Origin: CAZJDM01 sp964544765
GTDB lineage: Bacteria > Bdellovibrionota_B > Oligoflexia > CAYFLR01
Assembly: GCA_964544765.1 (NCBI GenBank)
Contig: CAZJDM010000076.1
Span: 1-20,987, forward strand
Direction: 5' to 3'
DNA length: 20,987 nt
Shown piece by piece: positions 9,279 to 15,505 of this stretch. Each line of letters starts with the position of its first letter. The stretch's first letter is position 1. The notes beneath the pieces were generated by a model that saw nothing but the letters and a program-made list of their open reading frames with translations, did not search any database and was not told the DNA's origin. Made by a program: the position numbers and the translations under genes.

Positions 9279-9831
9279 CTTGTTCAAGCCCCTACCCTGT
9301 AAACTTGTTTTTAGTATATTATTTACCTCTAATGAATCCTGTGAATTAGTCATAAAAGAATTAGTTACTTTATATGGAGAAATTGAGTCCCAAACCGATC
9401 AATATAATTTTAAATACACCGACTATTACACTAAAGAGATGGGACAGCCTATCAATAGAAAATTAATTGCATTCAAAAAACTTGTCGAACGAGATAGTTT
9501 AGTGGCCAATAAACTCAATGCTGTTCAATTAGAGTCCAAAACTACTCAACTGTATTCTGATGGAAAAAATAGAGTAGTAAATCTAGATCCAGGGCATTTA
9601 TCCGCTGAAAAATTTGTTCTAGCTTCCGGAAAAAATTTTACCCACCGAATATACTTAAACTCTGGTGTATTTGCCGATCTTACTCTCATATACACCAAAA
9701 AAGGAAACGATTACAGTGCATTACCCTGGACCTACCCGGACTATATAGAATCACCCGTAAAAGAATTTCTTTTTCAATCACGACAAACCTATCTAAACCA
9801 AGTTAAGCATCTAACAAGAGAAAAATTATGA
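9271..9831 (+). CDS. DUF4416 family protein
   Basis: This 186-residue cytoplasmic protein matches the DUF4416 family along its length. It has the opening KLVFSILFTSNE strand, TDYYTKEMG (50-58), VNLDPG (103-108), LASGKNFTHRIYL (117-129), the TLIY strand and the closing LPWTYPDY (151-158). The biochemical role of the family is not known to me. Conserved His, Asp, Tyr and Trp residues in these motifs suggest a binding or catalytic site, but that is inference. It has no signal peptide or membrane helix. Its start codon lies inside the end of kdsC, and its stop codon overlaps the start of the Rsm22-type gene by 4 bases (ATGA), placing it in the middle of a translationally coupled trio. The start is fixed by this overlap and by family length. 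Confidence 0.85.
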   Translation: MSDLFKPLPCKLVFSILFTSNESCELVIKELVTLYGEIESQTDQYNFKYTDYYTKEMGQPINRKLIAFKKLVERDSLVANKLNAVQLESKTTQLYSDGKNRVVNLDPGHLSAEKFVLASGKNFTHRIYLNSGVFADLTLIYTKKGNDYSALPWTYPDYIESPVKEFLFQSRQTYLNQVKHLTREKL

Positions 9832-10976
9832 GTCTTAAAAACGCCCTAACTTCTTTAGAGAACAAATTAATATCGCTTGTCCAGAAAAAATACCTTCCCA
9901 ATAGAATGAAAAGTTTAAGAAATCATCTAAACATACCTAAAATCAGCTCCCTCTTTGCTAGAGATGTGGTTAACCTATCTATGATCTACAATCATCAACG
10001 AAAAGAAATAGATAATCGTATGTTTGCTAAAGCATCTAGTAGAGCTGCTTATTTAATTCATTACCTGCCTTTAAATTATGCAAAAACCTATAGTTTATTA
10101 GAAATGTTTGCTGATGAAACATTGGCTCTTTTAGAAGCATCCCCTACTATAAGAATATTGGATCTAGGGTGTGGACCAGGAAGTTCAAGTCTGGCGTTCG
10201 TTCAATGGATGAAAGATAATGAATACAGATCTTCAACTATCAAAAATAAGAAAATCATTATTACCGGCATGGATCAAAATAAGAATTTTCTTAAAGATTT
10301 TAGTATATTATTTGGTGAAAACGATAAAAAATATCATTTAACTACCACTACTCATAATTTATTTTTTTCCTCAAAGGGAAAACCTAAAATCCAGCCCTTT
10401 AATATTATGTTTTTATCCAATTTTATTAATGAACTAAATTATGATCCCAGCAATACAAGATTTATGAAGGATTTAAATAGAATTTTTAAGTACAATCTGG
10501 ACTCCCAATGGGGAATGGTATTCTTTATAGAACCTGCTCTAAGTAAGACCAGTAAAAATATAATGAATATTAAATCTTTGTTAGAGCCACAACTAAAAAC
10601 AATCGGACCTTGTTTGCACCAAAATAAGTGTCCTTTATTAACTCCAGAGTATAAAAAAGAGTGGTGCCACGATGAAATTAAATGGCCCAAACCAAAATTA
10701 ATTGCGGCTTTAGATAGAAAAACAGGGCTAGATCATAATTTATTACGCTATAGTTATTTATTTATTTGCAATAAACCCACTTTTGATTATTTGAAGCAAA
10801 ATAACTTATGTACCTATAATATTGACCACTATCGAGTAGTAAGTAATAGAATACAGATGAAAAAAGGAACCAAACAATTTTTATGTGGAAAAAACGGTAT
10901 AACCGTCATAAAAAATCCTCCCAAAAATAAAATGTTTCGCGGAGATCTTGTGGAATACCAAGAAAATCCAAATTAA
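9828..10976 (+). CDS. Rsm22-type (METTL17-like) ribosomal small-subunit methyltransferase homologue
   Basis: The 382-residue protein belongs to the Rsm22 family, whose mitochondrial members (yeast Rsm22, human METTL17) act in small-ribosomal-subunit assembly. In sequence order it has the family helix SRAAYLIHYLPLNY (71-84), SAM-binding motif I ILDLGCGPGSS (110-120), a second-strand acidic residue Asp149 (GMDQN), the FLSNFINEL segment (195-203), strand VFFIEPA (231-237), and the C-terminal YRVVSNRIQMKKGTKQFLC block (335-353). Four cysteines, C262, C268, C280 and C353, sit where METTL17 binds a 4Fe-4S cluster: three clustered after the IEP strand and one in the C-terminal beta domain. This suggests an iron-sulphur protein. 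Whether it methylates RNA is uncertain, since mitochondrial homologues may act mainly as assembly factors. It starts 4 bases inside the DUF4416 gene. No terminator hairpin follows; the next gene begins 106 bases on. Confidence 0.85.
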   Translation: MSLKNALTSLENKLISLVQKKYLPNRMKSLRNHLNIPKISSLFARDVVNLSMIYNHQRKEIDNRMFAKASSRAAYLIHYLPLNYAKTYSLLEMFADETLALLEASPTIRILDLGCGPGSSSLAFVQWMKDNEYRSSTIKNKKIIITGMDQNKNFLKDFSILFGENDKKYHLTTTTHNLFFSSKGKPKIQPFNIMFLSNFINELNYDPSNTRFMKDLNRIFKYNLDSQWGMVFFIEPALSKTSKNIMNIKSLLEPQLKTIGPCLHQNKCPLLTPEYKKEWCHDEIKWPKPKLIAALDRKTGLDHNLLRYSYLFICNKPTFDYLKQNNLCTYNIDHYRVVSNRIQMKKGTKQFLCGKNGITVIKNPPKNKMFRGDLVEYQENPN

Positions 10977-11081
10977 TCCAATTTTTTCCTTTTGTTAAAA
11001 TAATTGAATAAATATTTTGTTTTTTTAGCCGAACATTTATTACAGGGATCTGTTTAATAATTTTTCAACACGAGATTAGAA

Positions 11082-11648
11082 ATGACTAATAACGAAAATA
11101 TTGAATCCCTTGGTAAAAAAGTAAGAGAATTACAAAATCTAATTTTTGATATAGGTTTTTTCGGTCAAGTGGTCCTTGCTAATGGACACATTTATGAAAT
11201 TACTGAGGATGATCGATCATTCCATTCTTTTAGAACCATTAAAAGAATCAATCCTAGTATTGAACTAGGACTCACCGATGAAGTCATGTGTTATATTTCC
11301 AAAGGAGCCGACCCTGCTCTGTTATTAGAATTTATCTCAGACTTTGATGCTTTATTTGTGGGCGCACAGAAAGAGAAAATCCATCAAACCATCAAAAGTT
11401 CAACCGAAGAAGGTGTTTCCGAAAAAATTTATAAAACACTATTATCTAAAGCAGAAGGTTTATTAAATAAATATGGGGATCAAGAATATCTCCAAAAAGT
11501 GACAAAACGGATCGAACACGATGAAGGTCTAGAGGACTATGAACAGGCAGTTAATCATAATGAAGAAATAATAGAATCAGAAGCAACAAATTCCAAATCA
11601 AAAACTAAGAAGAAACACCAACCAAGTAAGATTAAAAAAGTAAGTTAA
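11082..11648 (+). CDS. Unrecognised 188-aa protein with basic C-terminal tail
   Basis: I do not recognise a family. The N-terminal third is predicted to be a mixed alpha/beta fold with FDIGFFGQVVLANGHIYEIT (about residues 22-41). The middle (about 60-145) is helical and acidic/basic alternating. The last about 20 residues are strikingly basic (SKSKTKKKHQPSKIKKVS), preceded by an acidic stretch (EEIIESEATN), and look disordered. Such tails often contact nucleic acid or acidic proteins, but no DNA-binding domain is visible. There is no signal peptide. The ribosome-binding site is weak: a GAG about 9 bases before the ATG. It lies downstream of the Rsm22-type gene with a 105-base AT-rich gap, and ends 12 bases from the end of the convergent dehydrogenase gene. 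Confidence 0.72.
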   Translation: MTNNENIESLGKKVRELQNLIFDIGFFGQVVLANGHIYEITEDDRSFHSFRTIKRINPSIELGLTDEVMCYISKGADPALLLEFISDFDALFVGAQKEKIHQTIKSSTEEGVSEKIYKTLLSKAEGLLNKYGDQEYLQKVTKRIEHDEGLEDYEQAVNHNEEIIESEATNSKSKTKKKHQPSKIKKVS

Positions 11649-11660
11649 ACAAAAAATAGA

Positions 11661-12635
11661 TCACAATAATGAGCGGTTTACACAATTAATGACATTTCCT
11701 TGTTCAAACTGTTCTATAATGTTCATTACTTCTACGGCAATTGCTGTTTGAGCCTGTTCAGTAGAGGCACCTATATGATGGGTTCCATAAACATTCTGGT
11801 GTAAGGTGAGTAAAGTTGAAAAGTCACCGGTTCCGGAACCAGGTTCGTTATTATAAACATCTAAACCAGCTCGAATATTTTTTTGATCCATAGCATCAAT
11901 CAAGGCTTGATCATCAACTATTTCTCCCCTAGAAGTATTAAGAATAATCGTCTCTGGTTTGACATAGGATAAAAATTCTTTACCTATTAACCCTTTTGTC
12001 TCAGATTTTGCGGGAACATGAAAAGAAATAACTGAACATTTTTCAGCTAGTTGTTGATAATTAGAGACATATGTTACTTTCATGGCGGCAAGTCTAGCTT
12101 CGGTTTCTTTGGCTCTACCCTCTTTTTTCTCTAAAACATGAACCTTCATACCAAAAGCATGAGCCCTTTCAGCAAAATATAGCCCTATTTGTCCTGTACC
12201 AACAACACCGATGTTACGACCAAACAATCCTTTGGTTTTTTGGAAACCTTTTTTGTTCCATTTTTCTTTTCTCAATTCAATTACATTATCAGGAATATTT
12301 CTATCTATAGAAAGGAGAAGACCAAACGCAAGTTCACTCACAGCTATAGCGTTCTTCCCCGGACAATTACATACAGCAATCCCTTTTTTAGCAGCCTCTT
12401 CTACGGCAATTGTATTTGTACCCGCACCTGCCCGAATGATAAGTTTTAATTGCTTCGCATTCTCAAGAGTTTGCTCGGTTACTCTGGTACTTCTCACTAT
12501 TAAAACTTGGGCATTTTCAATGTTATTAGGTAAGTCATCAGCGGTTAAATCGGGATTAAAAATTATTTCATAACCTTTTGATATTAATTTCTTTTGATAT
12601 TCTTCCGGAAATTTATCTGCCATTAATATATTCAT
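11661..12635 (-). CDS. serA: D-isomer-specific 2-hydroxyacid dehydrogenase, short phosphoglycerate-dehydrogenase type
   Basis: This 324-residue cytoplasmic NAD-dependent dehydrogenase most resembles D-3-phosphoglycerate dehydrogenase, which oxidises 3-phosphoglycerate in the first step of serine synthesis. The N-terminal substrate domain has IVRSTRVTEQTL and IIRAGAGTNTI (66-76). The nucleotide-binding glycine motif is GTGQIG (146-151), followed by Glu169 where NAD-preferring members carry an acidic residue. The catalytic triad is Arg236 (NTSRGE), Glu264 (NNEP) and His287 (THHIGAST). The protein ends after the substrate domain closes and lacks the ACT or intervening domains of long, serine-inhibited SerA, so feedback by serine through ACT is not expected. 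Related hydroxyacid dehydrogenases with other substrates cannot be excluded. GGAGG lies 4 bases before the ATG. The gene is 86 bases downstream of the small lipoprotein gene on the same strand. Confidence 0.82.
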   Translation of the reverse strand: MNILMADKFPEEYQKKLISKGYEIIFNPDLTADDLPNNIENAQVLIVRSTRVTEQTLENAKQLKLIIRAGAGTNTIAVEEAAKKGIAVCNCPGKNAIAVSELAFGLLLSIDRNIPDNVIELRKEKWNKKGFQKTKGLFGRNIGVVGTGQIGLYFAERAHAFGMKVHVLEKKEGRAKETEARLAAMKVTYVSNYQQLAEKCSVISFHVPAKSETKGLIGKEFLSYVKPETIILNTSRGEIVDDQALIDAMDQKNIRAGLDVYNNEPGSGTGDFSTLLTLHQNVYGTHHIGASTEQAQTAIAVEVMNIIEQFEQGNVINCVNRSLL

Positions 12636-12721
12636 AAAACCTCCGACGTAAATTAGATATCTATTAAATTATCAAAGAAACCAATTTATTCTAACATAAT
12701 GGATAAGGCCCAACCACCTCA

Positions 12722-13159
12722 TTATTTTATATTATCAGAACCAGCTAGTTTCATTTCCTTTATATCAAAAATATCTAACTTTTCCACCGTATATAATTCA
12801 ATTAATGAATACTCTATTTGCAGACCCTGCCAACCTCTTTCTTCTACCAAAGCCATTGCTCTTCTAGCAGCATCTGCATTTATAACAGCCATTTTTATGT
12901 CCTGCATGATTCTACTTGGAATGATAAACTCATGCTCATTATCACCTGGTATTGGAGCAAGACCTACTACTGTCTTAACATTTTCTTTTACCTTACAATG
13001 AGGGTAACTATAATTAGGACTAGCACACAATTCCTTAATTCTTTCTTGCACCCAAGGATCTTTATTGGCACTTTTTATCATCGATTGTGAAGGTCTTGGT
13101 TTACACGCTACAAAACCCAATAACATAGATAACCCTGTAAATATTAATGTTCTTTTCAT
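12722..13159 (-). CDS. Small lipoprotein of unknown function (145 aa)
   Basis: The N-terminus is a lipoprotein signal peptide: MKRT, a hydrophobic run, then FVAC with the candidate lipidated Cys19. The mature part has two more cysteines close together (CASPNYSYPHC), which could form a disulphide in the periplasm. It also has a helical segment around MQDIKMAVINADAARRAMALVEERGW and a beta-like C-terminus. I recognise no family. The start is supported by AGAGGA about 8 bases before the ATG on the minus strand. A TATAAT box 60 bases upstream, with an inverted repeat just behind it, suggests its own regulated promoter. The serA-like gene follows and may be in the same transcript. Confidence 0.75.
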   Translation of the reverse strand: MKRTLIFTGLSMLLGFVACKPRPSQSMIKSANKDPWVQERIKELCASPNYSYPHCKVKENVKTVVGLAPIPGDNEHEFIIPSRIMQDIKMAVINADAARRAMALVEERGWQGLQIEYSLIELYTVEKLDIFDIKEMKLAGSDNIK

Positions 13160-13218
13160 AACCTTGTTCCTCTTATTTAGTTATTAATTTCTAATTATTA
13201 AATTTTGGTTTTTGAAAT

Positions 13219-13244
13219 ATTATACAAACGATCAAAGGTTGATC
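13219..13244 (-). promoter_or_regulatory. Promoter -10 box and operator-like dyad of the small lipoprotein gene
   Basis: On the minus strand TATAAT (13219-13224) stands 60 bases before the lipoprotein ATG. Starting 5 bases behind it is a perfect dyad, GATCAAAGGTTGATC (13230-13244; 6-base arms, 3-base centre), which would lie between the -10 and -35 positions. A regulator bound there would control this promoter. The -35 match is poor, as is common for promoters that need an activator. Confidence 0.45.
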
Positions 13245-13285
13245 ATATATAAAATACTATTCCTATTGGCAACAAAATAATCAAA

Positions 13286-13334
13286 AAGAGAAGTCTTTTT
13301 CCCATTTTTATTTTCCTTGAAAAACTCTTCTCTT
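13286..13334. repeat. Long imperfect inverted repeat upstream of hsp20
   Basis: Arms 13286-13301 and 13319-13334 are 16 bases each and pair with two mismatches; the outer 8 bases (AAGAGAAG / CTTCTCTT) pair perfectly. The 17-base centre is T-rich. It lies upstream of both flanking promoters, so it could be a protein-binding site or the end of an unannotated small RNA. On the minus strand a run of T follows the arm (CTTCTCTTTTT), as in a weak terminator. Confidence 0.5.
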
Positions 13335-13378
13335 ATTTTGAGAAAACTGTTTCCCCTTATCTTTATTCATCTCTTTAT

Positions 13379-13397
13379 ATTGTTTGTCCACAACAAT
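13379..13397. promoter_or_regulatory. Dyad, possible activator site for the hsp20 sigma-54 promoter
   Basis: ATTGTTTGTCCACAACAAT has perfect 6-base outer arms (ATTGTT / AACAAT) around a 7-base centre. It lies about 35-40 bases before the -24 element. Sigma-54 promoters need an enhancer-binding activator, usually bound 80-150 bases upstream of the transcription start, so this one is somewhat close but acceptable. Assignment is by position and symmetry only. Confidence 0.35.
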
Positions 13398-13426
13398 AAA
13401 CCCTTGAAATAGCACTGGTTTTTGTT

Positions 13427-13443
13427 TTGGCACACTCTTTGCT
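13427..13443 (+). promoter_or_regulatory. Sigma-54 (-24/-12) promoter of hsp20
   Basis: The sequence TTGGCACACTCTTTGCT fits the sigma-54 consensus TTGGCAC-N5-TTGCW. The invariant GG (13429-13430) and GC (13441-13442) are separated by exactly 10 bases, as required. Transcription would start near 13454, giving a leader of about 70 bases before the hsp20 ATG. No sigma-32-type promoter is seen nearby. Expression should therefore depend on RpoN and an AAA+ activator, neither of which is encoded in this window. Confidence 0.78.
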
Positions 13444-13457
13444 CTAAGTATAAGTGA

Positions 13458-13517
13458 CTGGTCAATAAAGATCAGCATTAAAAAGACTTTTACTTTTTAA
13501 CATTTATATTAAAGGAG
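13458..13517 (+). promoter_or_regulatory. Structured hsp20 leader with two stem-loops and the ribosome-binding site
   Basis: In the expected leader, CTGGTC/GATCAG (13458-13475) can pair with one mismatch around AATAAA. TTAAAAAG/CTTTTTAA (13478-13485 and 13493-13500) forms a perfect 8-base A-U-rich stem with loop ACTTTTA. The strong ribosome-binding site AAAGGAG is at 13511-13517. The CUUUU in the loop and the CUUUUU in the stem could instead pair with AAAGG of the ribosome-binding site, as in fourU-like RNA thermometers. This is a prediction by eye. Confidence 0.35.
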
Positions 13518-13523
13518 AACGTT

Positions 13524-13937
13524 ATGTTAACACTTTGCAGACCACAAGGAAATTTACTGGACCACTTTTTTAACGGCAACATGGACCATTTCTGGAACGA
13601 AACCAAAACTCTCGATTACACACCTAGAGCTGATATCCGTGAAGAGGATGACAAATATCTGATCAATATGGATATGCCAGGTCTCGATAAAAAAGATGTA
13701 AAAATCGAGGTTGAAGATGGTTACTTGGTTGTTTCAGGCGAAAGAAAATCTGAGTATGAAGACAAGAAAAACGGTTGGCTTAAATGTGAAAGATCATACG
13801 GTAAATTTCAAAGATCATTTAACCTTGGAGGCAATGTTGATGAAACTAAAATAAAGGCTGAGTTTAAAAACGGCGAGCTTACATTAACCTTACCAAAAGC
13901 GGAAAAAGCTCAAAAAAAGCTAATAAACATCAACTAA
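13524..13937 (+). CDS. hsp20: Small heat-shock protein, Hsp20/alpha-crystallin family
   Basis: This is an ATP-independent holdase chaperone that binds unfolding proteins in the cytoplasm as large oligomers. The 137-residue protein has a short N-terminal arm with an aromatic LLDHFFNGNMDHFW stretch. The alpha-crystallin domain spans about residues 33-126, with DMPGLDKKDVKIEVEDGYLVVSGER and the family-closing FKNGELTLTLPK (114-125). The C-terminus LININ supplies the I-x-I oligomerisation motif (134-136). Length and layout are normal for the family. The start is fixed by AAAGGAG 6 bases upstream. It is monocistronic: it has its own sigma-54 promoter and a strong terminator 28 bases after the stop. 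Confidence 0.95.
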   Translation: MLTLCRPQGNLLDHFFNGNMDHFWNETKTLDYTPRADIREEDDKYLINMDMPGLDKKDVKIEVEDGYLVVSGERKSEYEDKKNGWLKCERSYGKFQRSFNLGGNVDETKIKAEFKNGELTLTLPKAEKAQKKLININ

Positions 13938-13964
13938 GTTTAGCAAGATCAATTAGTAGTTCTT

Positions 13965-14000
13965 AGGAGTTGGTTAAGGAGGACCAACTCCTTTTTTTTT
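13965..14000 (+). terminator. Rho-independent terminator of hsp20
   Basis: A perfect 10-base stem, AGGAGTTGGT (13965-13974) and ACCAACTCCT (13983-13992), encloses an 8-base loop and is followed at once by eight more T. The opposite strand has no T-run after the stem, so it acts mainly on hsp20 transcripts. It also separates hsp20 from the convergent lipoprotein gene. Confidence 0.93.
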
Positions 14001-14026
14001 CGATTTTGAGGTAAATTAGAGTTTTC

Positions 14027-15169
14027 TTATCGATAGGATCTAACAGAAGGAGGATTGGGTGTTGGAGGGGTGGTTGGTGCAGCTATTTTACCAAGTCCTT
14101 CGAAAGTCTTTTGTGATGGACACATCGTAAATAGAGTAAATAGGCAGCCCAAAGCAAGTGCTCCCATAGTTGCTTGAGCGCCAGCTTGAACTACTTGATC
14201 CACACGTCTTCCTTGTGGACCGTTGATTGGTGCTATTACTGTAGTCTTTAGCCTTCCCATTCCAACTAATGAAAAAGTCGATTCCGTATGTAAATTTTGG
14301 TTAGCAGCTAGTAAAGTTTTAGACATCTCACACATCTTATTATCACCAGATAAATCATCTTTTTTAAACTGTTCACATTGAGATTGAGCAATTTTATAAG
14401 CCGCTGATTCATTACTACCTGAAGCAAAACTACTAATTATTGCTTCCACTGCATCAGGTTGGTTAGAAATAACACCAACACTAACCATGTCAGACACTAT
14501 TACTCCTTCTTTAAGACTATTAGCCCCTGATAATAGCTCCATAATTGACCAACTTTCACCATTGGTTAAGTCAACAGATGCAATTGATCTAATATTCAAA
14601 ATTTGCTCCCCTGAACTAAATAACCATAAGCCCTGGTTTTCCTTACTCCTTTTTGCTTTTAGTTTTAAATCACCTGAAATACCGCTTAATTCAATAGTTG
14701 GTAACACTATGTAGTCAGGAGACAAAAAATTAGCATAAACTGTAGAAAATAAATCATACTGATCTGAAGATCCATTTTCACCAATATCACTAGTCATGGC
14801 AGAAGAAGTTCCAATAACATTAGGTATAGATATATCTGAAGAACATGTATTTTGAGGCTCTGGATCCAAAACGCATGCTTGTTGAACACTGTCCATATTA
14901 CCAAACAATATCGGATCAAATGACACAGTATCAATACCTTGTTCATCACCATTTTGATCACTAAACAAATCAGCTACATTAGCTAATGAAGGGTCTGATG
15001 GATTGTTATTTATCCATATTTCTAAAATCAACTGGCTGGGTTCAGTAGTACCTGAAGAAAACAATTTACTTTGAGAGCCATCCTCCTTATTAGAGCTGCT
15101 TTGACAAGCGGCTACAAATAGCAATAATAAGAGTAAAAAAGGTAGAAAAATTTTGTTCATGTATTTCAT
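14027..15169 (-). CDS. Lipoprotein with C-terminal hydrophobic segment (380 aa), unknown function
   Basis: A clear lipoprotein signal peptide opens the protein: KYMNKIF, a leucine run, then VAAC with lipidated Cys22. A Ser/Asp/Glu-rich linker follows. The mature region has no family I recognise. It is mostly beta-prone, with paired cysteines (CVLDPEPQNTC around 100-110; others near 275-290). Near the C-terminus a hydrophobic stretch (ATMGALALGCLFTLFTMC, about 334-351) could be a membrane helix, followed by a proline-rich tail (APTTPPTPNPPSV). The start at 15169 is preferred over the ATG at 15160 because AGGA lies 9 bases before it. It diverges from the 933-aa lipoprotein across a 336-base gap and converges on hsp20. 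Confidence 0.8.
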   Translation of the reverse strand: MKYMNKIFLPFLLLLLLFVAACQSSSNKEDGSQSKLFSSGTTEPSQLILEIWINNNPSDPSLANVADLFSDQNGDEQGIDTVSFDPILFGNMDSVQQACVLDPEPQNTCSSDISIPNVIGTSSAMTSDIGENGSSDQYDLFSTVYANFLSPDYIVLPTIELSGISGDLKLKAKRSKENQGLWLFSSGEQILNIRSIASVDLTNGESWSIMELLSGANSLKEGVIVSDMVSVGVISNQPDAVEAIISSFASGSNESAAYKIAQSQCEQFKKDDLSGDNKMCEMSKTLLAANQNLHTESTFSLVGMGRLKTTVIAPINGPQGRRVDQVVQAGAQATMGALALGCLFTLFTMCPSQKTFEGLGKIAAPTTPPTPNPPSVRSYR

Positions 15170-15505
15170 ATATTATTATCCTGTCTATTTATTTATAAAA
15201 TTAATATCCTATCAAGAAGTAGATAGGATTATATTTTTTATCGACAATTTCCATTTCTTTCTTTAATTATTTTGATTAATACTGATAATTACTCAATAAA
15301 ACTATAATAATAACAGATCAATTTTTATGATAAGTAAATCGACTAACTTTATTTATTATAAGTCCCGATAAATTCTACGAAAATTTTATTTTAATAAAAA
15401 TAAGTTTAAGTATCAAATAATTCTGACGAAAAGTAACTTATAAATTTGTTTTTCAATTTACTTGAGTCAATTTTTCATAATTTACTTTAATTATCGGAGG
15501 TTATA
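15170..15505. other. AT-rich gap between two divergent lipoprotein genes
   Basis: These 336 bases contain no gene I can support. They must hold promoters for both flanking genes, but none stands out from the AT-rich background. One perfect hairpin is present at 15206-15229, and a ribosome-binding site GGAGG at about 15497-15500 serves the rightward gene. Confidence 0.6.
15206..15229. repeat. Perfect inverted repeat in the leader of the 380-aa lipoprotein gene
   Basis: ATCCTATC (15206-15213) and GATAGGAT (15222-15229) are perfect 8-base arms around AAGAAGTA. It begins 37 bases upstream of the leftward lipoprotein start, so it could be an operator or a leader hairpin. On the plus strand an A/T-rich run (TTATATTTTTTA) follows. 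Confidence 0.55.

Larger units (their letters stand above)
13160..13523. other. Regulatory intergenic region between the small lipoprotein and hsp20
   Basis: These 364 bases hold no convincing gene and are very AT-rich. From left to right they carry a minus-strand -10 box (13219-13224), a perfect inverted repeat (13230-13244), a long imperfect hairpin (13286-13334), an inverted repeat upstream of the hsp20 promoter (13379-13397), a sigma-54 promoter (13427-13443), and two stem-loops in the hsp20 leader (13458-13475, 13478-13500). Each is described separately. The density of dyads marks it as a control region. Confidence 0.7.

Noticed and set aside
10977..11081. Gap after the Rsm22-type gene examined for a terminator or promoter
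   Set aside because: T-runs are present but no stem, and no promoter boxes with proper spacing.
12211..12573. Open frame of 120 codons antisense to the dehydrogenase gene
   Set aside because: The opposite strand carries complete catalytic and NAD-binding motifs; this frame is a shadow.
15384..15399. Inverted repeat TTTTATT-TT-AATAAAA
   Set aside because: All A/T in an AT-rich gap, expected by chance and too weak to claim.
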